Source of the DNA: DATIHQ01 sp035480535
Lineage (GTDB): Bacteria; Chlamydiota; Chlamydiia; Chlamydiales; SM23-39
Reading direction: 5' to 3'
Assembly: GCA_035480535.1 (NCBI GenBank)
Contig: DATIHQ010000026.1
Span: 1-24,862 of the forward strand
Length of the DNA: 24,862 nucleotides
Shown here: piece by piece, positions 1-7,228 of the stretch
How the letters are laid out: every line of letters begins with the position of its first letter
How positions within the stretch are numbered: the first letter of the stretch is position 1
Notes under the pieces: model-generated
Databases searched by the model: none
What the model was told of the DNA's origin: nothing
The model's input: the letters and a program-made list of their open reading frames with translations, nothing else
Made by a program: the position numbers and the translations under genes

Positions 1-117
1 ATTATAGTTCAGCGCCAACAGACTGAGGAGTTGGGCCCTTCTCTTTCGATCGAAGTTTACGATCCACCCCTTTTTACTCCCCCCTATCATCCCAGAGATT
101 TGCGCGACTTAGCGTAA
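1..117 (+). CDS. C-terminal end of an unidentified protein (partial)
   Basis: An open frame enters the window at base 1 and ends at a TAA at 115-117, giving the last 38 residues of a protein. The tail is proline-rich (DPPLFTPPYHP) and ends in DLRDLA. I do not recognise the family. Its end overlaps the end of the convergent GlyRS gene by 9 bases, which is typical of a compact genome and supports a real gene end. In C. trachomatis the gene next to glycyl-tRNA synthetase on this side is, as I recall, an uncharacterised protein, so this could be its counterpart, but 38 residues cannot settle that. Confidence 0.5.
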   Translation: MIVQRQQTEELGPSLSIEVYDPPLFTPPYHPRDLRDLA

Positions 118-1503
118 TTTTTCAGATAAGATTTGCACCAAATTAGAGATGGGGACTCGCTCCTGTTTCATCGAGTCTCGATCGCGGAGTGTGACCGTAT
201 CGTTTTCGAGAGTATCAAAATCGACCGTGATGCAATAGGGCGTGCCCAGTTCATCTTGGCGGCGGTAGCGCTTGCCAATGGCACCCGATTCATCGTATTC
301 GCACTGCCAAAGGGCATGGAGCTGATTGAAGATCGCTAGAGCTTTCTCGGCGAGCGGCTCTTTCTTCATGAGGGGGAAGACAGCGACTTTTACGGGAGCA
401 ATGCGGGGATGGAAATGGAGAACGGTGCGCATTTCTCCATTTTCCAGCTGCTCTTCGTCATAGGCATCGCAGAGAAGGGCGAGAAGCGTCCGTTCCACGC
501 CAAAGGTGGGCTCAATGACGTGAGGGACAAATTTTTCCCGTGTTTCTGGATCGGTGTAATCCAGCGTTTGCCCTGAAAATTCGGCGTGCTGCTTGAGGTC
601 GAAATCTGTGCGGTAGGCTAGGCCATAGAGCTCGCTCGTGCCGAACGGAAAGTCGTAGACGAGATCGACGGTGCGCTTGGAATAGTGGGAAAGCTGTTCT
701 TTCGGGTGTTCTTTTTCATGGACGCGGGACGATTTCAGCCCAATGAGCTGGCACCAGTGGCGCATTTTGCCGAGCCAGTCGGCGAAGGATTTTTCCCAAT
801 CGGCCTCGCGGATGAAGTATTCAATTTCCATTTGCTCGAATTCAATGACGCGGAAGACAAAATTGCCCGGCGTGATCTCATTGCGGAACGCCTTTCCGAT
901 TTGCGCAATGCCAAAGGGAATGCGCACCCGCATCGTATCGATGACATTCTTATAGTCGAGAAAGATCGCCTGCGCCGTTTCGGGACGCAAGTAAGCGACA
1001 TCCCCCTCTGCGCCCGTCTTGCTCATATGCGTGTGGAACATCAAGTTGAAGTGGCGCGCCTCGGTGAAGTCTTGGGCGCCGCATTTGGGGCATTTGATTT
1101 TATGTTTGGCAACGAGTTCGTTCATTTGCTGCAGCGAAAGGCCATCCGCGCTTTGTTTCAGCGCCTCTTCAATGAGATGATCGCAGCGGAAGCGGCTTTT
1201 GCATGCTTTGCAATCGATGAGGGCATCGTTAAAGCCATCGAGGTGGCCGGAGGCCTTCCAAGCTTTGGGATGCAGCAGAATAGGGCCATCGAGTCCCACC
1301 ATGTCCCGTCTCATTTGGACAAACGTTTTCCACCAGAGATCTTTAATATTTCGTTTGAGCTCGGTGCCATAAGGCCCGAAGGAATAAGTATTTGCAAACC
1401 CGCCGTAGATTTCAGAGCCGGGATAAATAAAGCCTCTCCGCTTACAAAGGGCGACGATCGGTTTGAGAGTATCTTGAATTTGAGCGCTTTTCATTTGAGA
1501 CAT
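109..1503 (-). CDS. glyQS: Glycyl-tRNA synthetase, single-chain alpha2 type
   Basis: Charges tRNA-Gly with glycine in the cytoplasm. The 464-residue class II synthetase has the features of the homodimeric (archaeal/eukaryotic-like) form. These are an N-terminal GFIYPGSEIYGG segment (24-35), two CxxC pairs at C98/C101 and C138/C141 that may bind zinc in the insertion, RPETAQ (173-178), motif 2 FRNEI (206-210) with EFEQMEIEYF (221-230), SELYGLAYRTDFDL (290-303), and motif 3 FGVERT (334-339). The anticodon-binding domain runs from about 370 to the end. Length is normal for this type. ATGs at codons 1 and 4 are both usable. The gene is divergent from the glycosyltransferase gene. Chlamydiaceae, as I recall, instead use the alpha-beta bacterial type fused into one chain of about 1000 residues, so the enzyme type here differs although the neighbourhood is conserved. 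Confidence 0.96.
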   Translation of the reverse strand: MSQMKSAQIQDTLKPIVALCKRRGFIYPGSEIYGGFANTYSFGPYGTELKRNIKDLWWKTFVQMRRDMVGLDGPILLHPKAWKASGHLDGFNDALIDCKACKSRFRCDHLIEEALKQSADGLSLQQMNELVAKHKIKCPKCGAQDFTEARHFNLMFHTHMSKTGAEGDVAYLRPETAQAIFLDYKNVIDTMRVRIPFGIAQIGKAFRNEITPGNFVFRVIEFEQMEIEYFIREADWEKSFADWLGKMRHWCQLIGLKSSRVHEKEHPKEQLSHYSKRTVDLVYDFPFGTSELYGLAYRTDFDLKQHAEFSGQTLDYTDPETREKFVPHVIEPTFGVERTLLALLCDAYDEEQLENGEMRTVLHFHPRIAPVKVAVFPLMKKEPLAEKALAIFNQLHALWQCEYDESGAIGKRYRRQDELGTPYCITVDFDTLENDTVTLRDRDSMKQERVPISNLVQILSEKLR

Positions 1504-1520
1504 ACACCGGCAAAGTTTAT

Positions 1521-1545
1521 CTTATAAATATAGCCCCAAGGCGCA
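1521..1545 (-). promoter_or_regulatory. Possible GlyRS promoter -10 region
   Basis: The 46 bases between the GlyRS and glycosyltransferase starts contain the minus-strand sequence GGCTATATTTATAAG. It is almost the same as the minus-strand sequence before mnmA (GCTATATTTATAGCC, 17546-17560 region). TATATT or TATAAG could serve as a -10 box. No convincing -35 is visible, though TTGGGG and TTGCGC lie upstream. Low confidence. Confidence 0.3.
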
Positions 1546-1549
1546 ATAA

Positions 1550-2323
1550 ATGGAAGTCAAAACACCCCTGATATTTTCTCTAGCGATTCTAATCCGTAAA
1601 GGACGCCACCTCCTTCCTTTGACCCTTGAAACTCTAAAAAATCAATCAAATCACAACTTTGAAATCCTCCTCCTCGATGGGGAAGGATCGGGCCGGCTAC
1701 CTGAGCTGGCCAAACAATATCCTGAACTGAAGATTCGCGTTCAGGATATGAAAGGGAAGAAGATTGGGGAGATGATGAATGAGGGGATCCGCCTGGCCCG
1801 CGCGCAATATGTTCAATTTCTGGAACCGGGCGATCGCTACATTTCTCAATATGGGCTCTCCCATGTAGCCAAGCTCATTGAAGAAAATCATCACCCCCAC
1901 CTCGTCTATTCCGCCTATCTTTGGCAAAGCCCCGATCAGCCCCCGCAAGCGGTGAGTTATCCCCTCAATGCCGAGCGGCTCCTAAAGGGAACGATCTTTC
2001 GCTTCTCCTGGTTTTCAAAGGAGATGCTCACAAAGCTAGGCGGGTTTGATATTCATTTCTCCCATCGACCCGCGTTCGAACTCCTCTGCCGTCTTTTTCT
2101 CGACCGGGAAATCCGCGCCATCCACACGAGACGCATCTTCACCGATTCAGAGCCCCAGCGCACCCTCGCTGCCGATGTGATGGGCTTTGCGAACGACACC
2201 TTCCGCATTCTCTACCGCCATTTTGGCTTCTGGCCCGCCCTCAAGTGGATCTTCATTCAAGACCACTTCCCCGTCCTCCGCTGGGCCGCCGCCTTCCTCA
2301 AGCACGCCTTTTGGAAAAGATGA
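1550..2323 (+). CDS. Family 2 glycosyltransferase
   Basis: Predicted to transfer a sugar from a nucleotide sugar to an acceptor on the cytoplasmic face, perhaps in LPS or surface-glycan assembly. The 257-residue protein has a GT-A-like N-terminus: a hydrophobic first strand (8-15), 'LPLTLETLKNQS' (22-33) and FEILLLDGEGSG (37-48), which matches the usual 'EIIVVDDGSTD' position. A helix with MNEGIRLARAQYVQFLEPGDRY (split around 76-97) holds the metal-site position as PGD rather than DDD. The C-terminal part is rich in aromatic residues and basic, with no clear membrane span. Start at 1550 is preceded by a weak AAGG. The gene stands alone; the TGA stop is shared with the edge of a palindromic repeat. 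Acceptor and sugar cannot be predicted. Confidence 0.85.
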   Translation: MEVKTPLIFSLAILIRKGRHLLPLTLETLKNQSNHNFEILLLDGEGSGRLPELAKQYPELKIRVQDMKGKKIGEMMNEGIRLARAQYVQFLEPGDRYISQYGLSHVAKLIEENHHPHLVYSAYLWQSPDQPPQAVSYPLNAERLLKGTIFRFSWFSKEMLTKLGGFDIHFSHRPAFELLCRLFLDREIRAIHTRRIFTDSEPQRTLAADVMGFANDTFRILYRHFGFWPALKWIFIQDHFPVLRWAAAFLKHAFWKR

Positions 2324-2424
2324 GATCCACCACGGAGGAAGGAGTGGAGGAGGGAGCACAGAGGGAAAATAGGGGCTTTTTCCTCCGTGCATTCTCCAAT
2401 ACTCCTTTCTCTGTGGTGGATCTC
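2322..2424. repeat. Palindromic 'CACGGAGG'-type intergenic repeat, copy 1
   Basis: The left arm 2322-2345 and right arm 2401-2424 are inverted repeats with 22 of 24 matches. An inner pair continues the hairpin (GCACAGAGGGAAAA against TTTTTCCTCCGTGC). The unit CACGGAG/CACAGAG recurs with roughly 9-base spacing. The left arm begins inside the stop codon of the glycosyltransferase gene, and the right arm ends 5 bases from the end of the DoxX gene, so the repeat fills the whole convergent gap. It could act as a bidirectional terminator. It is related in design to the element at 4698-4786. Similar CACGGAG/CACCGAG repeats are common in many bacterial phyla. Confidence 0.8.
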
Positions 2425-2429
2425 CTTTT

Positions 2430-2927
2430 TCAATACCTAGGTTGTTTTTGGACCCAGCGTTTGATCCAGGCGTCGAGGGAGACGCGCCCGGGGCCGAAGA
2501 TGAAGACTAGGATCGCCGTGATGAGATAGGGGTAGGGCTGCTCTTGGACGAGGGTGTGGGGGTTGAGAATGAATTGGAAGTTGGCTAGCTTGGAGGCGTG
2601 GGCGGTGAAGAGGGCGATGAGCATGGTGATGATGAGGGGGATGGCGGCGATGCGGGAGGCAAAACCTAGGATGAGGAGGGTTCCGCAAACGGCTTCGGTG
2701 GTGCCGATGAGATAGGCGAGGATGTCGGGGTGGACGAAGTTAAGGGAAGTAAAAAATTGAATGACGGGGTCGATGTTGCCTAGTTTGGTGGTGCCTGCGA
2801 GGAGGAATTGGTGGCCCCAGGTGAGGCGCATATAGAGGAGGAAGAGGCTTTGCAGGTTCGAGCCGATCTTGATGAAAAAGCCGTAGAAGAGCTCCATTCG
2901 ATGGAGAAAAGGGTTGGTTAAATCCAT
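2430..2927 (-). CDS. DoxX family membrane protein
   Basis: A 165-residue inner-membrane protein of the DoxX/DUF417-like group, with about four hydrophobic helices: roughly 22-42, 68-88, 92-110 and 132-148. Characteristic features are an N-terminal 'IGSNLQSLFLLYMRLTWGHQF' region (residues 21-41), followed by GTTKL (45-49), a helix with GTTEAVCGTLLILG in the middle, and GPGRVSLDAWI near the C-terminus. DoxX-like proteins are linked to thiol or redox homeostasis in some bacteria, but the exact role is not established. M1 is used because family members start a few residues before the 'IGSLLQS' helix; M11 is an alternative. It ends head-on against the glycosyltransferase gene across a palindromic repeat. 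Upstream, TATAGG lies only 4 bases before the ATG. Confidence 0.85.
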   Translation of the reverse strand: MDLTNPFLHRMELFYGFFIKIGSNLQSLFLLYMRLTWGHQFLLAGTTKLGNIDPVIQFFTSLNFVHPDILAYLIGTTEAVCGTLLILGFASRIAAIPLIITMLIALFTAHASKLANFQFILNPHTLVQEQPYPYLITAILVFIFGPGRVSLDAWIKRWVQKQPRY

Positions 2928-2965
2928 AGGTCCTATAACTTTTTTTTCAGAATTACCGGGAAAGC

Positions 2966-2994
2966 TTTAAAAAACAAGTGGGAACTGCTATACT
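2966..2994 (+). promoter_or_regulatory. Candidate rlmN promoter, extended -10
   Basis: TTTAAA (2966-2971, weak -35), a 17-base spacer, and TATACT (2989-2994) preceded by TG at -15/-14 (TGCTATACT, an extended -10). The predicted transcription start, about 7 bases downstream, lies around 3001, only 3 bases before the ATG at 3004. No Shine-Dalgarno sequence is visible. Confidence 0.5.
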
Positions 2995-3003
2995 TGCCCA
3001 GCT

Positions 3004-4035
3004 ATGCAAGAACTTTGCTCACTGACTTTGGAAGAATTCAAGATTTGGATGGAACAGAACGGGGAAAAACCGTTCCGCGCCGGACAGATTTACGAATGGG
3101 TTTACGGAAAAGACGCTTCCTCTTTTGAGGGGATGACGAACTTAGGTAAGGAACTCAGGGAGAAGCTGGCGGGGCGGTTGGGATTTCCCATTTTGAAGCT
3201 TCTCCGCACTCTGGAGTCGGAAGATCTAGAAACGATTAAATTTCTTTGGGAACTTCCCGATAAGAAGCGGGTCGAGTCGGTTTTGATCCTGTCGGGCGAT
3301 CGACGGACGGTTTGTATTTCCTGCCAAGTGGGATGTCCTGCGCGGTGCGCCTTTTGCGCTTCAGGGAGAGAGGGCTTGATGCGCAACTTAAGTCCTGCGG
3401 AGATTGTGGAACAGGTTCTTCACATCAATCGATTCTTGAAATTGAAAGGGGAAAGAGTTTCTCATCTTGTCTTTATGGGCATGGGAGAGCCGCTCGAAAA
3501 TTACGATGCCGTCGTAAAATCGATCCAAATTTTTCACTCTCCCGAAGCATTCAATATTTCGCAGCGGCGGATTACCGTTTCCACGGTGGGAGTTGTCGAG
3601 GGAATTCACAAATTGGCGAAAGAAGAACTGAAAGTGAATCTCGTCCTCTCTCTTCATGCGCCCAATCAACACATCCGGAAAAAAATCATTCCTTACGCGC
3701 GCCGCTATCCGCTAGAAGAAATTCTCTTGGCCATGGACAACTACTCTCGAGAAACAAAGAGAGATATTACCTACGAATATACCTTGCTCGCCGATATCAA
3801 CGACCATCTACAGCACGCCAGAGAGCTTTCCCAACTTCTTTTGGGCAAACAATGCACGGTGAACCTCATTCCCTATAATCCGGTCGATGGTTTGAATTTA
3901 AGACGCCCTGAAAAAGAGATGATCGAAGGTTTCCGCGCGGTGCTCGAAGAAGCGGGCATCAATACCACCTGGCGCTATACAAAAGGAAAAGACATTGCGG
4001 CAGCTTGCGGACAATTGGCCCTTCAGAAAGGTTGA
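3004..4035 (+). CDS. rlmN: 23S rRNA/tRNA adenine-C2 methyltransferase, radical SAM
   Basis: Methylates C2 of A2503 in 23S rRNA and of adenine 37 in some tRNAs, using two SAM molecules per cycle. The 343-residue protein has the full catalytic set. The radical-SAM cluster cysteines CPARCAFC are C111, C115 and C118. C104 in TVCISCQVG corresponds to the first mechanistic cysteine of E. coli RlmN (C118), and C335 in AAACGQL to the methyl-carrying C355. The GMGEPLENYD segment, which normally contacts SAM, is present. The N-terminal 'GEKPFRAGQIYEWVY' helix-loop supports a start at or near 3004. The likely promoter leaves almost no leader. pgsA follows directly, with an overlapping or near-overlapping start. 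Confidence 0.97.
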   Translation: MQELCSLTLEEFKIWMEQNGEKPFRAGQIYEWVYGKDASSFEGMTNLGKELREKLAGRLGFPILKLLRTLESEDLETIKFLWELPDKKRVESVLILSGDRRTVCISCQVGCPARCAFCASGREGLMRNLSPAEIVEQVLHINRFLKLKGERVSHLVFMGMGEPLENYDAVVKSIQIFHSPEAFNISQRRITVSTVGVVEGIHKLAKEELKVNLVLSLHAPNQHIRKKIIPYARRYPLEEILLAMDNYSRETKRDITYEYTLLADINDHLQHARELSQLLLGKQCTVNLIPYNPVDGLNLRRPEKEMIEGFRAVLEEAGINTTWRYTKGKDIAAACGQLALQKG

Positions 4036-4041
4036 TTATTT

Positions 4042-4103
4042 CTGCAAATTATTTTACGCTGCTCAAAAAAAGTATGAATCCTGCGAATTACTTTACTCTG
4101 CTC
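4042..4103 (+). repeat. Short direct duplication at the pgsA start
   Basis: The 23 bases at 4042-4064 recur at 4081-4103 with 20 of 23 matching, offset 39 bases (13 codons), in the pgsA frame. Both copies encode the ANYFTLL segment that opens the first helix of the protein. The first copy lies just after the rlmN stop and before the preferred pgsA ATG at 4074. Confidence 0.75.
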
Positions 4104-4664
4104 CGGATTTTCCTCAGTCCCATCTTCCCCCTCCTCTATTTGGAGCGAGAGTGGTTTGGGATCTCTCTCATTTGGCTCCCCTACATTCTTTTGGGGCTTC
4201 TTTCCATCTGCGAATTTTCCGACGTATTTGATGGGATTCTCGCCCGCCGCCGCAATGAGGTGACCGATCTCGGCAAAGTGCTCGACCCAATGGCCGATAG
4301 CGTGACTCATATTTCCCTCTTCCTCACCTTTACGCAAGGATTTGTCCATCTTCCCCTCCTTCTCGTCCTTGTCTTTCTCTATCGCGACCTCTTTATCAGC
4401 ACCCTTCGCACGCTTTGCGCCCTGCGCGGTGTGGCCCTCGCCGCCCGCTTTAGCGGCAAAGTCAAGGCGGTTGTTCAAGCTGGCGTCGCGTTTCTCATCA
4501 TTCTTCTCATGATTCCCTATACGATGGGCTTTATGCCTCTCATTCTCTTTCAGCAAATCAGTCTTTTCGCCACCGCCCTCGCGGCCATCTACACAGTGAT
4601 TTCCATCGGCGACTACATCGGCGCCAACTGGATCTACATCAAGAAGGCTATTTACAATACTTAA
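4074..4664 (+). CDS. pgsA: CDP-alcohol phosphatidyltransferase (PgsA-like)
   Basis: An integral membrane enzyme that exchanges CMP of CDP-diacylglycerol for an alcohol, probably glycerol-3-phosphate, in phospholipid synthesis. The family signature D-x2-D-G-x2-A-R-x8-G-x3-D-x3-D is complete: it begins DVFDGILARR and ends GKVLDPMAD. Several hydrophobic helices follow. PgsA proteins usually begin close to 'NxxxLLRI', so the ATG at 4074 (MNPANYFTLLRI, 196 residues) is preferred. The same frame is open back to an ATG at 4005 inside rlmN and to a TTG at 4032 overlapping the rlmN stop. Either upstream start would add a duplicate ANYFTLL segment. Coupling to rlmN is likely. The position between GlyRS and glgA matches C. 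trachomatis pgsA (CT797, from memory). Substrate is inferred from family only. Confidence 0.9.
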   Translation: MNPANYFTLLRIFLSPIFPLLYLEREWFGISLIWLPYILLGLLSICEFSDVFDGILARRRNEVTDLGKVLDPMADSVTHISLFLTFTQGFVHLPLLLVLVFLYRDLFISTLRTLCALRGVALAARFSGKVKAVVQAGVAFLIILLMIPYTMGFMPLILFQQISLFATALAAIYTVISIGDYIGANWIYIKKAIYNT

Positions 4665-4697
4665 AACTCAGGCTTAGGAACTGAGCCGTAATATTTT

Positions 4698-4786
4698 ACC
4701 ACCGAGCCCACCGAGAGCACCGAGAAAAAATTTGGGATCGTTTTTTGGCCGCCGCGGCCCTCAGTGTTCTCGGTGATCTCGGTGGT
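4698..4786. repeat. Palindromic 'CACCGAG' 9-base-period repeat, copy 2
   Basis: The left arm 4698-4724 consists of CACCGAG units every 9 bases (ACCACCGAG, CCCACCGAG, AGCACCGAG). The right arm 4760-4786 is its inverted copy, with 23 of 27 matches. Between them are A6 and T6 tracts and a GGCCGCCGCGGCC palindrome (4747-4759). Translated, such repeats give spurious 'TTEITENTE' peptides, which is seen here on the minus strand and explains an apparent short ORF. It lies in the 170-base gap between pgsA and the epimerase and may act as a terminator. A small CTCAG/CTGAG stem at 4667-4685 precedes it. Confidence 0.8.
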
Positions 4787-4834
4787 GAATTTTCTTATTT
4801 TGAAAAGAATTGTGGGACGCGGTACAGAGAGGGC

Positions 4835-5929
4835 ATGGGGCAAGATGTTATTATTGTCACGGGAAGCTGCGGGCGCATTGGTTCCAATGTGGTCCGAAAG
4901 TTGGGAAATAAATATCGAATCGTCGGCTTTGAGCTGCTGAAGGCAATTTATGCCGCCCCCAATGAAGAGCTCGTGCCCGTAGATTTGTCTTCAGATGAAA
5001 GTGTGGCGCAGGCATTCACGCATATTCAAAGCGCCTACGGAAATAAAATCGCCTCCGTAGTGCATTTAGCCGCCTATTATAGCTTCGATGAACAACATTC
5101 CCCATTGTATGACAAGGTAACAGTGCAGGGGACGGAGCGGCTGTTGAAGGCGCTGCAAAAGTTCGAGGTGGATCAGTTTATTTTCTCTAGTACCATGCTC
5201 GTCCACGCTCCTTGTGAACCAGGATGCCCGATCAAGGAGAGCGATCCAGTCGACCCAAAATGGGATTATCCCCTTTCAAAAGTGAAAACAGAGAAGCTGA
5301 TTCACGAGTTGAGAGGGAACATGAAAGCGGTTATCTTGCGGATCGCAGGTGTCTACGATGATCATTGCAACTCCATCCCCATCAGCCATCAGATTCAGCG
5401 GATTTATGAAAAGCAGCTGGAAAGCCGACTTTTTTCTGGAAATGTCAATCATGGGGCGTCTTTTCTCCATATGGAGGATCTAGTGAATGCCCTTGTTTTG
5501 GCCGTTGAAAAGAGAAAACAGCTGCCGCCCGAAGTAGTTCTCTTGCTGGGGGAGCCAAAAACGCTTAGCTACGATGAGTTGCAAAGAACAATTTCTTGCC
5601 TTCTCTTCAATAAAGAGTTTACGACTTGGCGGGTGCCCAAGCTCATCGCAAAAATCGGCGCCTGGATTCAGGGACATATTCCCTTTATGCCCAAACCTTT
5701 CATTAAGCCTTGGATGATCGATCTCGCCGATGATCATTATGAGCTCAACATTTCCAAAGCGAAACAGGTATTGGGATGGGAGCCGAAACATTCATTAGAA
5801 GAGACGCTTCCCCTCATGATCGAAGAGCTAAAAAAGGATCCCATCGCTTGGTATAAGGCGAATCATTTAGAAATGCCCCATCGTTTAAAAACCAAAATCG
5901 AGAAATCAAAATGGATGAAATACGGATAA
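4835..5929 (+). CDS. NAD-dependent epimerase/dehydratase (extended SDR)
   Basis: A Rossmann-fold sugar-nucleotide or related epimerase/reductase. Counting from the ATG at 4835 (364 residues), the cofactor loop is TGSCGRIG (9-16) and the catalytic residues are S118/S119/T120 and Y145xxxK149 (YPLSK). The frame stays open 30 codons further upstream, but those codons translate part of the palindromic repeat. The ATG at 4835 has an AGAGAGGG-like Shine-Dalgarno and the expected short lead to the first strand. The C-terminus (KQVLGWEPKHSLEETLP) is typical of the family. The last 19 bases overlap the start of the VKOR-domain gene, so the two are probably co-translated and may share a pathway. The substrate is unknown; it is only distantly similar to HldD at 14210. 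Confidence 0.88.
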   Translation: MGQDVIIVTGSCGRIGSNVVRKLGNKYRIVGFELLKAIYAAPNEELVPVDLSSDESVAQAFTHIQSAYGNKIASVVHLAAYYSFDEQHSPLYDKVTVQGTERLLKALQKFEVDQFIFSSTMLVHAPCEPGCPIKESDPVDPKWDYPLSKVKTEKLIHELRGNMKAVILRIAGVYDDHCNSIPISHQIQRIYEKQLESRLFSGNVNHGASFLHMEDLVNALVLAVEKRKQLPPEVVLLLGEPKTLSYDELQRTISCLLFNKEFTTWRVPKLIAKIGAWIQGHIPFMPKPFIKPWMIDLADDHYELNISKAKQVLGWEPKHSLEETLPLMIEELKKDPIAWYKANHLEMPHRLKTKIEKSKWMKYG

Positions 5930-7191
5930 GGCACAATAGAACCCTTTGGACCAGTTATGCCAGCATTTGGCTTGGGTTTTGGCTGCTGACAACTCACATT
6001 GCTTTGGGATATTCCCAAATGGCTCTTTCCTGGAGCGATGGCATCTCTGGAATTTTGCTTATTGTTTTGGGAATCTGCTCCCTTTCTCATCGCCATACTT
6101 GGGCGCTCTGGGCGATCGCCCTCATCGGCGTTTGGCTTCAGTTTGCCCCGCTTTTTTTCTGGGCAAAAGACCCGGCAGCTTACCTCAATGATACGCTAGT
6201 GGGCACTTTGATCATCGGCTTATCGATTTTGCTTCCCAGCATGCCCGATGTAGGTCCTTCTGTTCCTCCCGGCTGGTCTTATAATCCCTCGTCTTGGCCG
6301 CAGCGGCTTCCCGTAGTGATTTTGGGAACGATCGGTTGGTTCATCTCCCGCTATTTAGCAGCGGAGCAATTGGGATTTATCGATCGCGCCTGGGATCCTC
6401 TTTTTGGAGTGGGGACGATGCGGGTGATTTCCTCTCATGTTTCCCATCTTTTTCCCATCTCAGATGCGGGATTAGGCGCCATGGCGTACACTCTCGAAGT
6501 ATTGCTCGCTCTGAAAGGAGGGCAGCGCCGCTGGCATACAATGCCTTGGATGGTGCTTCTCTTTGGTCTAATTGTCGTTCCGCTTGGACTCGTCACGATC
6601 CTGCTGATTATTTTGCAGCCAGTTGTCGTCGGCGCCTGGTGCGCGCTTTGTCTCTTCACCGCTTTTTGCATGACGATCATGATCGCCTATTCGATCGATG
6701 AAATGGTGGCGGTTCTTCAATTTCTCTGTGAAAAAAGAAGAGGAAAAAAATCCTTCTGGGAAATCTTCTGGAAAGGAGATAGCTGCTCCTCCGCGGAAGT
6801 GGATAAACGCTCTCCGATGATGGACGCCTCTTTTCCCACTCTCTTTTCAGCAGCTTCCTGGGGCGTGGCTCTCATTTGGAATCTGTTTCTCTCCGTTCTC
6901 CTCGGCGCCGGTCTAATGCTCTTGCCCTGGTATCTCGATGTATCAAAAGCGACTGCCAACAGCGATCACATCGCCGGTGCCCTCGCCATTGTGATTTCAG
7001 TGATCTCCATGGCAGAAGTGATGCGAAAACTCCGTTACCTGAACTATCTAATCGGTGCCTGGGTTTTGGTTTCAGTGCTTTGGTTTCAAGAGGCCTGGCT
7101 GATCCATGGCGCCATTGCCCTTCTTCTGATCCTCCTCAGTTTCCGCAGAGGACCGGTTAAAGAAAAATATGGTTCTTGGGAATTCTTTTAA
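5911..7191 (+). CDS. Polytopic membrane protein: SPW repeat - VKOR-like domain - SPW repeat
   Basis: A 426-residue membrane protein. Residues ~40-110 and ~320-410 look like SPW-repeat units (SWSDGISGILLIVLG...W...GVWL.FAPLFFW; HIAGALAIVISV...GAWVLVSVLWF). Residues ~135-272 match the VKOR (vitamin K epoxide reductase/DsbB-like) fold: DPLFGVGTMRVISSHVSHLFP, then DAGLGAMAYTLE, then the quinone-proximal WCALC motif (C244/C247). VKOR enzymes pass electrons from a thioredoxin-like partner to quinone. The extra loop cysteine pair of canonical VKOR is missing here: the loop between the first two VKOR helices has no cysteine. A soluble linker (273-315) separates the halves. It overlaps the upstream epimerase by 19 bases. 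I recall this fused architecture beside an epimerase in other bacteria, but its substrate is unknown. Confidence 0.82.
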   Translation: MDEIRIRHNRTLWTSYASIWLGFWLLTTHIALGYSQMALSWSDGISGILLIVLGICSLSHRHTWALWAIALIGVWLQFAPLFFWAKDPAAYLNDTLVGTLIIGLSILLPSMPDVGPSVPPGWSYNPSSWPQRLPVVILGTIGWFISRYLAAEQLGFIDRAWDPLFGVGTMRVISSHVSHLFPISDAGLGAMAYTLEVLLALKGGQRRWHTMPWMVLLFGLIVVPLGLVTILLIILQPVVVGAWCALCLFTAFCMTIMIAYSIDEMVAVLQFLCEKRRGKKSFWEIFWKGDSCSSAEVDKRSPMMDASFPTLFSAASWGVALIWNLFLSVLLGAGLMLLPWYLDVSKATANSDHIAGALAIVISVISMAEVMRKLRYLNYLIGAWVLVSVLWFQEAWLIHGAIALLLILLSFRRGPVKEKYGSWEFF

Positions 7192-7219
7192 TTGTAAAAA
7201 TCTTGGGCGGATCTATAGA
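7192..7219 (+). promoter_or_regulatory. Candidate promoter of the receiver-protein gene
   Basis: TTGTAA (7192-7197), a 16-base spacer, and TATAGA (7214-7219). The predicted start of transcription is near 7226, and the ATG at 7229 has no Shine-Dalgarno. The boxes begin directly after the stop of the VKOR-domain gene. Confidence 0.45.
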
Positions 7220-7228
7220 ATATTTCGT

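Noticed and set aside
685..1527. Long plus-strand open frame (280 codons) opposite GlyRS
   Set aside because: It lies entirely antisense to a well-supported synthetase gene and its translation resembles no protein. It reflects the codon bias of the true strand.
1504..1549. T-box or glycine riboswitch upstream of GlyRS
   Set aside because: Only 46 bases separate the divergent starts, too short for either, and no T-box or glycine aptamer motif is visible.
4661..4834. Minus-strand 60-codon frame containing TTEITENTE, and the 30-codon upstream extension of the epimerase
   Set aside because: Both are translations of the 9-base-period CACCGAG repeat, a well-known source of false ORFs.
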